A stretch of DNA of 64,000 nt from SAR202 cluster bacterium (GCA_016872515.1 VGZR01000006.1:23513-87512), one strand, 5' to 3'. Positions 25,476 through 35,416 are shown, numbered from the stretch's first letter. Made by a program: numbers and translations. The notes: generated by a model from the letters alone, not told the origin.

Positions 25476-26795
25476 TTGCAGACCGATACCGGCGTCATAC
25501 AAGACCTGGTACTCATTTTCGCAATGGCGGCCGGAGCAGGAGTCCTGGCTCATTGGCTCAAACAGCCGGTGGTCCTGGGCTACCTTGTTGCCGGCGTCAT
25601 CGTTGGACCGTTCACTCCGGGCCCCAAGGCTGAGCTCGAGTCCTTCCGCTTCCTCACAGAGATTGGGGTGGCGTTGCTCCTCTTCGTGATGGGCGCCAGT
25701 ATGGCACCCGAACGTTTTCGTCAAGTCGGCAGAGTAGTGCTTGTGGGTGGACTGCTTCAGGTCCTATTCACTCTTTCCGTTGGTCTCGCTCTTATTCCTC
25801 TTCTCAGTCTCGACCTCAAGCAAGGAGTCCTCCTTGGAGCTATCCTGGCCCAGTCAAGCAGTGCTGTGATCATCAAGGTACTTGAGAGCCGGGGCGAGAC
25901 TGAATCGCTTCATGGCCGTATTGCCGTCGGCATGAGTGTCGTCCAGGATGTGTCATCGGCACCGTTGCTATTGATGCTCCTCGTTTTCTTCGGGGAAAGC
26001 TCTGCCACAGCTGCCTCACTTGGACTGGTGATTGCCGAAGTCTTTGGGCTTGCAGCGGCCACGTACATCTTAGGCAGGTTGCTCTGGTCGAGGATCTTGG
26101 ACTGGGTTGGCCGCTTCGGCTCCGGCGAGTTGACTCTGCTTACCACTCTAGCCCTCGCCCTTGGAGGCGCCTTGGTCGTGAGTGCACTGGGACTTTCTTT
26201 CGCTGTCGGCGCGTTCCTCGCGGGGCTGGTCGTGGCCGGTTCCACTTACCGGCAGGATGCCATCGCGCGGATACTCCCTCTGCGTGACATCTTCGCCGCT
26301 CTCTTCTTCGTCTCCATAGGAATACTGTTGGATCCTGCGGTAATCATCCAGCAGCCCTGGGCTCTCCTCGGCCTGCTGGCAGCTGTCATCGTCGCCAAAG
26401 GGCTGGTCTCGACCGGAGTTGTATCGCTCTTTCGCTATCCGCTGGCAACCGCACTGCTTTCCGGGCTTTTGCTGGCACAGATGGGAGAATTCGCATTTAT
26501 CTTGGCGAACATTGGCTTGGACAGAGCGGCCATTGATGAGTCGCTGTTCTCGCTCATCATAGCGGCCGCCATCATCAGTATCGCGGTGAACTCACTCGTC
26601 CTGGACTCGGCGTCTCCTGTGCTGACCACTCTCGCGAGAGTGGTCAGATTACCGCTGCTGGTGAGACATGTCCGTAGGCACGTCCCCTGGCACCAGTATG
26701 CTCCGCGCCCGCCCGTTTCCAAAGGTAGTCCTCAGCCACCTATGGCAAACGATATGCAGAAGGCATCGCACAGGGTCGATGAAGATGAGGCCTAG
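25476..26795 (+). CDS. Kef-type cation:proton antiporter
   Basis: A 439-residue CPA2 transporter with about twelve hydrophobic helices and the same hallmarks as the gene at the left edge (QPVVLGYLVAGVIVGPFTPG, AQSSSAVIIKVLESRG, ALSFAVGAFLAGLVVAGS-like region). It lacks any soluble regulatory domain; only a short hydrophilic tail follows. The start is TTG; no nearby ATG or strong ribosome site is seen. Codon use is less GC-biased than neighbours. It ends four bases inside the convergent speE. Confidence 0.88.
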   Translation: MQTDTGVIQDLVLIFAMAAGAGVLAHWLKQPVVLGYLVAGVIVGPFTPGPKAELESFRFLTEIGVALLLFVMGASMAPERFRQVGRVVLVGGLLQVLFTLSVGLALIPLLSLDLKQGVLLGAILAQSSSAVIIKVLESRGETESLHGRIAVGMSVVQDVSSAPLLLMLLVFFGESSATAASLGLVIAEVFGLAAATYILGRLLWSRILDWVGRFGSGELTLLTTLALALGGALVVSALGLSFAVGAFLAGLVVAGSTYRQDAIARILPLRDIFAALFFVSIGILLDPAVIIQQPWALLGLLAAVIVAKGLVSTGVVSLFRYPLATALLSGLLLAQMGEFAFILANIGLDRAAIDESLFSLIIAAAIISIAVNSLVLDSASPVLTTLARVVRLPLLVRHVRRHVPWHQYAPRPPVSKGSPQPPMANDMQKASHRVDEDEA

Positions 26796-27724
26796 GCGAT
26801 GAAGATAGGTGTCTTCTTCGTGATAAGGCGCTTCTCGGCGGCGATGGCGTCGCGGAGGTATTTGGGCAGGCTGAACATGCCGCGATGGGTCACGCCGTCG
26901 TAGTAGCGCAAGGGGTAGGTGACCCGAGCGGCGATGCGCTTGTCCACCTGCGCGGGCGTGAGCCGCCGCGGGTCGGGGCCGAGCGAGCCGAAGACGAAGC
27001 CCCAGGTGGTCTGAAAGGCGGGGATGAACGATTCGCACTGGCCGAAGACCGGGAACACGCTCGCCAACGTCTTGGCGATGGCCGTGAAGCAGTTCTTCGC
27101 GTACACCGGCCCGGTGGGGCCTGACTGGGCGACCATCATGCCGTTGGGGTTGAGGCGGCGCTTGATGAGGCGGTAGAACTCTTGGGTGAAGAGCTGCCAG
27201 GCCGGGCCTGCCTCCAGCGGGTCGGGCACGTCCACCACCACGACGTCGAAACGCTCCTTGGTCTGTTCCAGGTACTTCAGCGCGTCTTCGTGACGCAGTT
27301 CAAGCCTTGGGTCGTCGAAGGCGCCGCGGTGGAAGACCTGGAGGTGCTTATGGCACAGCTCGACGACCTTCTCGTCTATGTCCACCATGACCACGCGCTC
27401 GACGGAGCGGTGAGAGAGGGCCTCACGGGCCGTCGCACCCTCGCCGCCGCCTGCGATGAACACACGCTTCGGGTTGGGATGCGCGATCATGCTCGGCTGG
27501 ACGAGGGCCTCATGGAAGATGAACTCGTCGGCCTCGGAGGACTGGCTCTTATCGTCTAGCACCAGGATACGGCCGAGCGCGGCGGTGTCATGGACAACGA
27601 CGTGCTGGTAAGGGGTCTTGCCGTCATAGAGCTTGCGCTTGACGAGATAACCGGCGACGAGCCCAGGGGAGACGATCTCAAAATGCCAGCGTTCGCCGGC
27701 CTTCGGCGCGGGTGGCCGCTTCAT
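26792..27724 (-). CDS. speE: Spermidine synthase (polyamine aminopropyltransferase)
   Basis: Transfers aminopropyl from decarboxylated S-adenosylmethionine to putrescine or another amine. The 310-residue protein has the HVVVHDT and LDDKSQSSEADEFIFHEALV region, the GGGEGATAREAL nucleotide loop, VDIDEKVVELC, and VVVDVPDPLE (the acidic gate, usually DSTDP). YDGVTHRGMFSLP lies near the C-terminus. It follows speD by three bases, giving a two-gene polyamine operon. Confidence 0.93.
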   Translation of the reverse strand: MKRPPAPKAGERWHFEIVSPGLVAGYLVKRKLYDGKTPYQHVVVHDTAALGRILVLDDKSQSSEADEFIFHEALVQPSMIAHPNPKRVFIAGGGEGATAREALSHRSVERVVMVDIDEKVVELCHKHLQVFHRGAFDDPRLELRHEDALKYLEQTKERFDVVVVDVPDPLEAGPAWQLFTQEFYRLIKRRLNPNGMMVAQSGPTGPVYAKNCFTAIAKTLASVFPVFGQCESFIPAFQTTWGFVFGSLGPDPRRLTPAQVDKRIAARVTYPLRYYDGVTHRGMFSLPKYLRDAIAAEKRLITKKTPIFIA

Positions 27725-27727
27725 GGG

Positions 27728-28114
27728 CTAGGTCCTGTTGGCGACGAGGCTGGACGCCGCGACCTGGGAGATGATGCCGCGCTTGATCTCGGTGAGTTTG
27801 GGACGCTTGCAGCGGAGTTGCTCGATGATGTGGCGGGCAGCATTCTTGGGGTCGAGGGCGACGCCGCAGGTGAAGATGTCTGCAGCGGCATAGCCGAACT
27901 CGGGCCAGGTGTGGATGGATATGTGGGACTCGGCGATGGCGAGGATGCCGGTGACGCCTTGCGGGGAGAACTTATGGAACGATTTGCCGACGATGGTGAC
28001 GCCGGCTTTTTCAGCGGCCCAGACCATGGCCTGCTCGACGTGGTGAAGGTCGTCCAGCAGTCCGGGGTCGCATTCCTGTAGTTCGAGAAGGAGATGTACA
28101 CCTAGCGCATTCAA
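27728..28114 (-). CDS. speD: S-adenosylmethionine decarboxylase proenzyme
   Basis: A 128-residue class 1B enzyme supplying decarboxylated S-adenosylmethionine to speE. The cleavage and pyruvoyl-forming serine is in ESHISIHTWPE. The active-site cysteine is in DIFTCG. N-terminus MNALGVHLLLELQECDPGLL is typical. A strong promoter lies 75-100 bases upstream on the minus strand. Proenzyme self-cleavage between Glu and Ser is expected. Confidence 0.95.
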   Translation of the reverse strand: MNALGVHLLLELQECDPGLLDDLHHVEQAMVWAAEKAGVTIVGKSFHKFSPQGVTGILAIAESHISIHTWPEFGYAAADIFTCGVALDPKNAARHIIEQLRCKRPKLTEIKRGIISQVAASSLVANRT

Positions 28115-28187
28115 TCACCCGCCCCCCTGTCGAGATTTGGCACTGGGCCGGACGCCCGACACGGCGCCGTCCTTCGCACAGAGAGCA

Positions 28188-28215
28188 ATTATACACTCCT
28201 CCCCTCCTCCCGCAA
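28188..28215 (-). promoter_or_regulatory. Promoter of speDE
   Basis: On the minus strand TTGCGG (28215-28210) is followed after 16 bases by TATAAT (28193-28188). It gives a leader of about 65 bases before speD. Confidence 0.6.
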
Positions 28216-28284
28216 TACATCTCCCGACCCTTCACAGTTTTCTCGCGGCTCCGTATCGTGTTACCCTTCCCGTGGTTTTCTGCC

Positions 28285-29817
28285 ATGACAAACAAGATGC
28301 GCGCAATCATCATCGGCGCCGGCCACAATGGCTTGGTGACCGCCGCCTACCTGGCGAGGGCTGGGCTCGATGTCCTAGTGCTGGAGCGCCGGGACATCGT
28401 GGGCGGCGCGTGCGTCACCGAGGAGCTCTTCCCTGGCTTTCGGGTGTCGAGTTGCTCCTACATCTGCCACATGCTCCAGAGCAAGGTCATCGATGACCTG
28501 GAGCTTCGTAAGCACGGCTTCGAGGTGCATCCGGTTGACCCGTACCGGTTCCAGCCGTTCCCCAATGGCCGGTACATGCTGCTGTGGCAGGACCACGAGC
28601 GCACCGCGGAGGAGGCGGGGCGCATCAGCCGTCGCGACGGCCAGCGCGTCCGCGACTTCTACGCCTTTTGGGGACGCGCGGCCGGCATCCTGCATCGCTA
28701 CTTCCTGAAAGAACCGCCGACGCTGGCCGAGGTGGCCCGCGCCGTGCAAGGCACACCCGACGAGCCCGCCTTCGAACGCATGTTGACGGGCTCCATCGCC
28801 GACCTGGTGGAGGAGCACTTCGAATCGGAAGAGGTGCGTGCAACCTTCCTGGACGCCCAGGATGCAGGCGACCCGCGCGCGCCGGGCAGCATCGCCGCGA
28901 TGGGCTACATCATGTGCGACATCTTCACTGAGTTGCGCAACTGGGGCATCCCCCACGGTGGAATGGGCGGCATCACGCAGGCGATGGCCAGCGCCGCCCG
29001 CGCCCACGGCGTGGAGATTCGGACGGGCGTCGAGGTTCGCCGCATCGCGGTGGGACGTGGGCGAGCAACAGGGGTCGTCCTCGCATCGGGGGAGACGCTG
29101 CCCGCCGACGTCGTCGTCTCCAACGCCGACCCGAAGCGTACCTTCTTGGCGCTGCTCGATGCTGCTGACCTGCCGGAAGGTCTTGCAGACGGAGTCGGGC
29201 GGCTGAAGAGCAACGTCGCTTACTTCAAGTTCCACTGCGCCCTCAGGCGGTTGCCCGACTTCACCCGTTACCTCGGCGCGCGTTACGACCTCCGCTTCCT
29301 GACCCAGGTGCGCATCTGTCCGTCGGTCGGCTACTTCGAGCAGGCATGGAACGAGGCTCGCAACGGCATCCCGCCAGCCCATCCGGTGATGCACATCCAG
29401 GTCCCGTCGGTGCTGGACAAGTCCCTCACTGCTCCTGGCACGCACGTCATGTCGGTATGGGGCCTTTACGCGCCGGTGCATCCGCACGGCGGCACATGGG
29501 ATGAACTACGCGAACAGGCAGGGCGCAACATCATCGAGACCATCAGCCAGTACGCGCCCGACTTCAAAGAGTGCATCGTGGACTGGCAACTCTTTACGCC
29601 GTTGGACCTGGAGCGGCGCAACTACCTCACCGACGGCAACATCCGGCACCTGGACATCGTGCCAGGCCAGATGTTCTCGCTGCGCCCAGGCTACCGCACG
29701 CCAGTCGCAGGCTTGTATCTTTGTGGCGCGGGGACGCATCCTGGCGGCGAAGTCACCGGTGCGCCGGGCCACAATGCTGCCCACGCCATCTTGCGCGACA
29801 TGCGGAGAGTCAAATAA
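28285..29817 (+). CDS. NAD(P)/FAD-dependent oxidoreductase, phytoene desaturase-like
   Basis: A 510-residue flavin amine-oxidase/CrtI-superfamily protein. The N-terminal FAD site is IIGAGHNGLVTAAYLARAG with VLERRDIVGGACVTEE. The C-terminal FAD motif is GLYLCGAGTHPGGEVTGAPGHNAA (PYROXD2-like). No other carotenoid genes are nearby, so carotene desaturation is unlikely; related proteins act on other isoprenoids or are uncharacterised. ATG 28285 chosen as the first codon consistent with the family N-terminus. Confidence 0.9.
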   Translation: MTNKMRAIIIGAGHNGLVTAAYLARAGLDVLVLERRDIVGGACVTEELFPGFRVSSCSYICHMLQSKVIDDLELRKHGFEVHPVDPYRFQPFPNGRYMLLWQDHERTAEEAGRISRRDGQRVRDFYAFWGRAAGILHRYFLKEPPTLAEVARAVQGTPDEPAFERMLTGSIADLVEEHFESEEVRATFLDAQDAGDPRAPGSIAAMGYIMCDIFTELRNWGIPHGGMGGITQAMASAARAHGVEIRTGVEVRRIAVGRGRATGVVLASGETLPADVVVSNADPKRTFLALLDAADLPEGLADGVGRLKSNVAYFKFHCALRRLPDFTRYLGARYDLRFLTQVRICPSVGYFEQAWNEARNGIPPAHPVMHIQVPSVLDKSLTAPGTHVMSVWGLYAPVHPHGGTWDELREQAGRNIIETISQYAPDFKECIVDWQLFTPLDLERRNYLTDGNIRHLDIVPGQMFSLRPGYRTPVAGLYLCGAGTHPGGEVTGAPGHNAAHAILRDMRRVK

Positions 29818-29852
29818 GGCGGCCCCGTGGCCGTTTCTATGGAGAAGGATGT

Positions 29853-30563
29853 ATGACCGAGGTGCTCTGCTACACCGACAGCTATCTGAAAGAGTTCGAT
29901 GCCAAGGTTGCCTCGGCTGCGGCCAACGGCGTGGTGCTCGACCGCACGGCCTTCTACCCGGGCGGGGGCGGCCAGCCCTCGGACACAGGTATCTTCCACG
30001 CCGGTGGTGCCCAGTACAAGGTCACGAAGCTCTCTCGGGTAGAGGGCCAGCTTGTCCACGAGATGGAGGGGACGCCGCCCGCCGTGGGTCAGGCCGTCCA
30101 CGGCGTCGTGGACTGGGACCGCCGCTACCAGCTCATGCGCACGCACACGGCGCTCCACATCCTTTGCGGCGTTATCTGGCGGGACTTCGGCGTCCAGGTC
30201 ACCGGCGGCGACATGAAGACGCTGGCCGCCCGCATGGACTTCGAGTTGGAGAGTATGTCCGCCACCTTCGCGCAGGAGGTAGAGGCCAAGATCAACGCCG
30301 AGGTCGCGGCCGCTCGTCCCATCGCCATCAAGACGCTGCCTCGCGAGGAGGCGTTCCAGATCCCTGACCTCATCCGCACCAAAATCAACCTGCTTCCGCC
30401 CACCATCCAGCAAGTGCGTGTGGTCGAAATCGTTGGCCTGGACATGCAGGCCGACGGCGGCACCCATGTCGCGAACACCCGCGAGGTCGGCCGCATCCGC
30501 GTCGTCGGCCACGAGAGCAAAGGCCGCATCAACAAGCGCCTCCGCATCGAGGTGGACGCTTAG
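29853..30563 (+). CDS. alaX: Alanyl-tRNA editing protein AlaX
   Basis: A 236-residue stand-alone editing domain homologous to the alaS editing region. It hydrolyses Ser- or Gly-tRNA-Ala. The first zinc motif HTALHIL (HxxxH) is present near residue 93 and DGGTHVANT near residue 193. The usual Cys of CGGTH is replaced by Asp, as in many AlaX proteins. The N-terminal TAFYPGGGGQPSDTG glycine-rich segment is conserved. GGAGAAGG lies before the ATG. The main alaS at 9114 has its own intact editing site. Confidence 0.92.
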   Translation: MTEVLCYTDSYLKEFDAKVASAAANGVVLDRTAFYPGGGGQPSDTGIFHAGGAQYKVTKLSRVEGQLVHEMEGTPPAVGQAVHGVVDWDRRYQLMRTHTALHILCGVIWRDFGVQVTGGDMKTLAARMDFELESMSATFAQEVEAKINAEVAAARPIAIKTLPREEAFQIPDLIRTKINLLPPTIQQVRVVEIVGLDMQADGGTHVANTREVGRIRVVGHESKGRINKRLRIEVDA

Positions 30564-30619
30564 CTTCTCTCCCCTGACTCCTGGGCCGGGTTGAAAAGGC
30601 GTGCTAAATTGTGCATCAC

Positions 30620-30646
30620 AAACCCATACCCTCTGGGTAGGGGTTT
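30620..30646. promoter_or_regulatory. CsoR-type operator dyad
   Basis: AAACCCATACCC and GGGTAGGGGTTT are an inverted repeat with one mismatch and a 3-base centre. It lies 17 bases before the csoR-like start and fits the G/C-tract dyad used by CsoR/RcnR copper and metal repressors. It probably controls csoR and the P-type ATPase together. Confidence 0.7.
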
Positions 30647-30662
30647 GAGTCAGGAGGCGAAC

Positions 30663-30969
30663 ATGGCGATGAAACAAAACGGAACAAAGCCGAAGCCACA
30701 TCTGTCAGAGGCCAAGCGGGCCGCGCTCAAGCGGCTGAACTACATGGGGGGGGCACTTGGTCGGTGTGCGGAAGATGGTGGATGAGGACAAGTACTGCGT
30801 GGGCATCCTCAAACAGACGTTCGCGGTGCGGCGGGCCATCAAGAAGCTTGAAGCGCGACTGTTGGACGGCCACCTGCACTCGTGCGTCCTGACAGGCATC
30901 AAGTACGGGCGGCAGGAGCAGGTGCTGGAGGAACTACTCGAACTGTACGCCCTATCGGAGAGAAGTTAG
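30663..30969 (+). pseudogene. csoR: CsoR-family metal-sensing repressor, frameshifted at a G8 run
   Basis: The start MAMKQNGTKPKPHLSEAKRA leads to LKRLNYMGG, then the frame is lost at a run of eight G (30746-30753). Removing one G gives GGHLVGVRKMVDEDKYCVGILKQ and a full ~102-residue CsoR-like four-helix protein. The Cys/His/Cys copper set is present (KYC, then HLHSC). It binds DNA until Cu(I) occupies this site. It sits six bases before the copper ATPase. The frameshift is probably a homopolymer error or recent mutation. Confidence 0.75.
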
Positions 30970-30975
30970 ATAACT

Positions 30976-33390
30976 ATGAAGCCCGTCGTCACTCCTCAGG
31001 CGCCTGGGAGCGGGTCCGGCAAGGCGAAGGACCCGGTATGTGGGATGGTGGTCGAGAAGTCCACCCCGCTGACGGCCAAGCAGGGCGGGCGCACCTACTA
31101 CTTCTGCAGCACAGGTTGTGTGCGCACCTTCGAGTCTCCCGAGCAGGAGATGAAAGCGATGCGCCGGCGCGTATCCATCGCTTTGACAGGGGTCTTCGCC
31201 ATCGCGGCCCTGCGGGCGGCAGCGTTCATCGCCTTGGCCGCTGGCGCAACCATCGTGACATGGGTGCCGCTCCCTGCCCTACCCTGGCTCACGTGGGGCC
31301 GCCTGTTGTTCGTCATCGTCACGCCCGTGCAGTTCATCGGCGGCTGGTCCTTCTACAAAGGCGCCTGGGCGGCCATCCGGACCCGCAACATCAACATGGA
31401 CTTCCTCATCGCCTTGGGCACGACAACCGCGTACATCTACAGCGTCTTCGTCGTGTTCTTCCCGAGCCTGCTTCCCGTGGACGTGGAGGAGCGGGACGTC
31501 TATTTCGAGGTCTCGGCAGTTATCATCGCCTTCGTGCTCCTCGGCAAGTGCATGGAGGAGGCCATCAAGAAGCGCTCCTCAGCGGCGGTCAGAAAGCTCA
31601 TGGACCTGCGCCCCGCCACCGCACGAGTGGTCCGCGACGGCGCGGAGGTCGAGATTCCCGCCGAGGCCATCATGGTGGATGAAACCGTCGTCGTACGGCC
31701 GGGAGAGAAGATCCCCACCGACGGTGTAATCATCGAAGGGACCTCTGCCGCGGACGAGTCCATGCTCACCGGCGAGTCCATGCCCGTGGAGAAGTCGCTT
31801 GGCGCCAAGGTCATCGGCGGCACACTGAACAAGACGGGCCTGCTGCGCTTCCGGGCCACGCGCGTCGGCTCGGAGACCGCACTGGACCAGATCATCAAGC
31901 TGGTCGAGGAGGCGCAGACCAGCACAGCGAAGATCCAACGCCTCGCCGACCAGGTGACCGGCTTCTTCGTCCCCGCGGTGGTGACGATGGCGGCGCTGGC
32001 CTTCGCTGGTTGGTGGATCGCAGGCGAGTTCCCAACAGGTCTGCTGGCGTTCATCGCGGTGCTCATCATCTCCTGCCCCTGTGCTCTCGGCATCGCAACG
32101 CCGGCTGCCCTGATGGTGGGCGTCGGAAAGGGGGCGGAGGCTGGCATCCTAATCCGTGGCGCTGAGATACTAGAGCGGGCCCAGAAGCTGACGACCATCG
32201 TCTTCGACAAGACCGGCACCCTCACCCGCGGGCAGCCCGCTGTGACCGACGTGCGGGTTCTCGCCGAGTGGCCTGAACCTGAGCTGCTGCGCTTCGCGGC
32301 GACGGTCGAAGCAGGATCGGAGCACCCTCTTGCGCGGGCAATCGTAGCCGCCGCGAGCCACCGAAACCTAGACGTCCCGGCTGTCACTCAATTCGCTGCA
32401 ATCCCAGGACACGGCATCCAGGGTCAGGTCGCTGGGCACACGGTGCTCATGGGGAACCGGCGCTTGATGGCGAGAGAAGGTATCGTGACCGCAGGCGCCG
32501 AGGAAGCGATGTCCACCCTGGAGGCGCAGGGAAAGACAGTTGTGCTCATCGCCGTTGACGGCAAGCTCGCGGGCATCGTCGCCGTGGCGGACACCATCAA
32601 GCCGGAGGCGCAGGAAGCGCTCGACGCGCTCCGCAGCCAGGGCTTGGGCCTCGTCATGCTCACGGGCGACAACCCGCGCACCGCGCAGGCAATCGCTAAA
32701 GAACTCGGCATCGAGCGGGTCATCGCCGAGGTGCTCCCCTCCCAAAAAGCCGAGGTCATCCACGGGCTGCAGCAGCAGGGCGAGGTCGTGGGCATGGTCG
32801 GCGACGGAGTGAACGACGCGCCTGCCCTAGCGACCGCGGACATCGGCATCGCCATCGGCTCCGGCTCGGACGTCGCCAAGGAGACCGGCGGCATCATCCT
32901 CATCCGGGACGACGTCCGCGACGTGGCGACGAGCATCCGCCTCTCTCGGGCGACGATGCGAAAGATCAAGCAGAACCTCTTCTGGGCGCTGGGCTACAAC
33001 TCGGCCGCCATCCCCATCGCGGCCGTTGGGCTGCTCAACCCCATCATCGCCGCGGCGGCCATGGCGCTAAGCTCGCTATCCGTCATCGTCAACTCGGCCC
33101 TTCTCAAGCGCGCGAAGGTCTCCGAGATGCAGGGAGCACTGCTCTTCGAAGTCCCTCTGGCCATGAAGCAGGACACAAAGGAGACAGGCATGAAGATTCC
33201 GCTGCTCAGCAAGTCCACCCCGAAGGCCACCGACCCTGTCTGCGGGATGCAGGTGGGTACAGCCAAGCCGCCAGGCGGCACGAAGGAACACAAGGGGCAG
33301 GCCTACTACTTCTGCAGCTCTGGCTGCAAGGCTGCATTCGGCAAGGACCCGGAGTCGTTTCTTTCGGGCCAACACAAGCCAGCGATGTGA
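30976..33390 (+). CDS. Copper-type P1B ATPase with YHS domains at both ends
   Basis: An 804-residue heavy-metal exporter. Residues ~14-55 form a YHS domain ([30 protein letters not shown]). The core has the CPC transmembrane motif [40 protein letters not shown], and [17 protein letters not shown] second YHS domain is at residues ~752-795 ([29 protein letters not shown]). CPC and the CsoR gene suggest Cu(I)/Ag(I). No HMA domain is present. Five helices before the catalytic region are clear. A C-terminal YHS in addition to the N-terminal one is unusual. Confidence 0.93.
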   Translation: MKPVVTPQAPGSGSGKAKDPVCGMVVEKSTPLTAKQGGRTYYFCSTGCVRTFESPEQEMKAMRRRVSIALTGVFAIAALRAAAFIALAAGATIVTWVPLPALPWLTWGRLLFVIVTPVQFIGGWSFYKGAWAAIRTRNINMDFLIALGTTTAYIYSVFVVFFPSLLPVDVEERDVYFEVSAVIIAFVLLGKCMEEAIKKRSSAAVRKLMDLRPATARVVRDGAEVEIPAEAIMVDETVVVRPGEKIPTDGVIIEGTSAADESMLTGESMPVEKSLGAKVIGGTLNKTGLLRFRATRVGSETALDQIIKLVEEAQTSTAKIQRLADQVTGFFVPAVVTMAALAFAGWWIAGEFPTGLLAFIAVLIISCPCALGIATPAALMVGVGKGAEAGILIRGAEILERAQKLTTIVFDKTGTLTRGQPAVTDVRVLAEWPEPELLRFAATVEAGSEHPLARAIVAAASHRNLDVPAVTQFAAIPGHGIQGQVAGHTVLMGNRRLMAREGIVTAGAEEAMSTLEAQGKTVVLIAVDGKLAGIVAVADTIKPEAQEALDALRSQGLGLVMLTGDNPRTAQAIAKELGIERVIAEVLPSQKAEVIHGLQQQGEVVGMVGDGVNDAPALATADIGIAIGSGSDVAKETGGIILIRDDVRDVATSIRLSRATMRKIKQNLFWALGYNSAAIPIAAVGLLNPIIAAAAMALSSLSVIVNSALLKRAKVSEMQGALLFEVPLAMKQDTKETGMKIPLLSKSTPKATDPVCGMQVGTAKPPGGTKEHKGQAYYFCSSGCKAAFGKDPESFLSGQHKPAM

Positions 33391-33471
33391 CGCTGAACCG
33401 CTCCCGTTTGACCTGGGGCTTCGGCTCCACGATAATACGTCCGCGCACCGTCGCGGTGCTGGGCGTGGCGC

Positions 33472-33559
33472 GCCGAAGTGGCGGAACGGTAGACGCGACG
33501 GTCTCAAAAACCGTTGGGCCGCAAGGCCCGTGTGGGTTCGATTCCCTCCTTCGGCACCA
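33472..33559 (+). tRNA. tRNA-Leu (CAA)
   Basis: Acceptor GCCGAAG pairs with CTTCGGC, and CCA is encoded. Anticodon arm ACGGT-CTCAAAA-ACCGT gives CAA. The long variable arm GGGCC-GCAA-GGCCC marks a class II tRNA. The T-stem has one T-T mismatch. Confidence 0.93.
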
Positions 33560-33580
33560 ATCAAAGGGTCGCGTGCAGGT

Positions 33581-34186
33581 ATGTTCTCCCAGCTAGCCGT
33601 TGACGAGCACACGCACCTGCGGCCGTTCGAAGTGGCGGACGCGGAAGCGGCGTTCGGGCTGGTGGACGCGAACCGGCCCCACCTACGGCGGTGGCTGCCG
33701 TGGGTGGACACCGCAACGTCCGTGGAAGATACCCGGGCCTTCTTCAAGAGCTCCCAGGAGCAGGGCGATGCCCGGACGAACCTGTACGTGGGCATCTGGC
33801 ACCGCGGCGAATTGGCGGGCTCCATCAGTTTCTATTGGATAGATACCCACAACCGGTGCGCGGCCATCGCCTACGTGCTTGCAGAACGGTTCCAAGGGCG
33901 CGGCCTGGTGACGAAGGCATGCCGGACGCTGGTGAGCTACGGCTTCACGGAGGTGGGGCTAAACCGGCTGGAGATACGTGCGGCGGCAGAGAACACCCGG
34001 AGCCGCGCGGTCGCGGAACGGCTCGGGTTCACGGTCGAGGGCATCGCTCGGCAGGAGCAGCGGCTCCAGGACCGGTACGTGGACATGGTGGTGTACCCGA
34101 TGCTGGCGCCAGAGTGGCGCGCCGCATCGGGCCGAACCGAGGGCGTCCTCGGCAGAGTCGAAACGGCAGGAGGCAAACATGGCTAA
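33581..34186 (+). CDS. GNAT acetyltransferase, RimJ/RimL-like
   Basis: A 201-residue N-acetyltransferase. It has the HLRPFEVADAEAAF start, the acetyl-CoA loop region YVLAERFQGRGLVTKACRTLV (split: AERFQGRGLVTKACR) and the C-terminal LGFTVEGIARQE. Acceptor could be a ribosomal protein N-terminus or a small amine. Start at ATG 33581, just after tRNA-Leu; the longer frame reads through the tRNA. The stop overlaps the next gene by eight bases. Confidence 0.88.
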   Translation: MFSQLAVDEHTHLRPFEVADAEAAFGLVDANRPHLRRWLPWVDTATSVEDTRAFFKSSQEQGDARTNLYVGIWHRGELAGSISFYWIDTHNRCAAIAYVLAERFQGRGLVTKACRTLVSYGFTEVGLNRLEIRAAAENTRSRAVAERLGFTVEGIARQEQRLQDRYVDMVVYPMLAPEWRAASGRTEGVLGRVETAGGKHG

Positions 34187-35378
34187 GTCGTGGACGTGGT
34201 TGGCGGTGTTGTCCATCGTTGTCCTCGCGGTCTTTTTGGCAGCATGCGGCGGCGGAGCGGCCGCCCCCGGTTCGGCCCAGGAGAGTAGCGGAGAACAGTC
34301 GAACTCACAGCAGGAGCAGCAGCGGGGCCAGCCCTCCAAGGTCAGCGGAAAGTTCACCATCGCGTCGGAGAAGATGACGGACGCGCGCCGGGACCACGTG
34401 GCCGTGGTGCTATCGGATGGGCGCGTGCTGGCGGTGGGCGGCCGCGGCAAGGGTTCGACGCAGCGGACGCCCATCTTGCTGACAGCGGAGGTATGGGACC
34501 CCGGGACGGGGCAGTGGGCGCGGGCGGGCGAGATGGCCGAGAAGCGGGAGATTTTCACCGGCCACGTCCTGAACGACGGGCGCGTGTTCGTCATCGGCGG
34601 CGCGGACAACCGGCATGAGCCCATGAGAACGACGGAACTGTGGGACCCGGCCTCGGCTACATGGAGCGCAGGCCCGAAGATGAAGGTGGCGCGGTGGAAG
34701 CACGCCTCGGTGGTGCTGAAGGACGGGAACGTCCTGATTGTAGGTGGGATAGACCTGAGCCTCGACCCGGGTGTTGAGGTGTTCGACCCTGCAGCCAACA
34801 CCTTGACCACCGTGGCGAAGATGTCCGAGGGGCGGGCGCGGCATACGGCGACCCTGCTTCAAGACGGGCGCGTGCTGGTGACGGGAGGCGGCAAAGACGT
34901 CGGCCCCACGTTCAGCGCGACTGCGGAGATCTACGACCCTGCGGGCGACGCGTGGTCGGCGGCAGGCTCCATGAGCGAAACGCGCACTCAGCACACCGCG
35001 ACCCTGCTCCAGGACGGGCGGGTGCTGATAGTGGGCGGCTTGACGATGACCAGCGGCGGCAGCGTCAACCGGCTGGCGTCGGCGCAGATCTACGACCCGG
35101 CAGGAAACACATGGTCGAAGACCGGCTCGCTGTCTGTGGGGCGGAGCGGCCACGCGACCATCCTGCTCCCCGACCGGCGGGTGCTGGTGGCTGGCGGCGT
35201 CGGGTTGAGCAGCACGGAGATCTGGGACCCGGCGACCGGCACGTGGTCGGCTGGGCCGGCGATGGTCGAGGACCGCTCGTACTTCTCCATCGTCGCCCTC
35301 AAAAGCGGCGCGGTCTTCGCTTTGGGCGGCCAGCGTGGGGATACGCTATCCAACACAGGCGAGACGTTCCAGCCTTAG
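34179..35378 (+). CDS. Kelch-repeat lipoprotein (paralogue 1)
   Basis: A 399-residue secreted lipoprotein. The signal peptide ends in the lipobox VFLAACGGG. A low-complexity Gln/Ser linker follows. Then about seven ~50-residue kelch-like blades contain DGRVLAVGG, DGRVFVIGG, DGNVLIVGG, DGRVLVTGG and DGRVLIVGG, each with WDPATGTW-type partners. Such propellers bind ligands or act in extracellular recognition. AGGAGG precedes the ATG. A close paralogue lies at 36926. Role unknown. Confidence 0.85.
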   Translation: MAKSWTWLAVLSIVVLAVFLAACGGGAAAPGSAQESSGEQSNSQQEQQRGQPSKVSGKFTIASEKMTDARRDHVAVVLSDGRVLAVGGRGKGSTQRTPILLTAEVWDPGTGQWARAGEMAEKREIFTGHVLNDGRVFVIGGADNRHEPMRTTELWDPASATWSAGPKMKVARWKHASVVLKDGNVLIVGGIDLSLDPGVEVFDPAANTLTTVAKMSEGRARHTATLLQDGRVLVTGGGKDVGPTFSATAEIYDPAGDAWSAAGSMSETRTQHTATLLQDGRVLIVGGLTMTSGGSVNRLASAQIYDPAGNTWSKTGSLSVGRSGHATILLPDRRVLVAGGVGLSSTEIWDPATGTWSAGPAMVEDRSYFSIVALKSGAVFALGGQRGDTLSNTGETFQP

Positions 35379-35416
35379 GGCAAACAGACTTCGCGAAGCA
35401 AGGATAGGCGCGGAAG

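Noticed and set aside
30746..30753. Programmed frameshift in csoR
   Set aside because: No slippery heptamer with stimulatory structure is evident, and CsoR proteins are not known to need frameshifting. A homopolymer indel is more likely.
33387..33596. Short frame across tRNA-Leu
   Set aside because: The translated tRNA gives typical artefact peptides; the tRNA structure explains the sequence.
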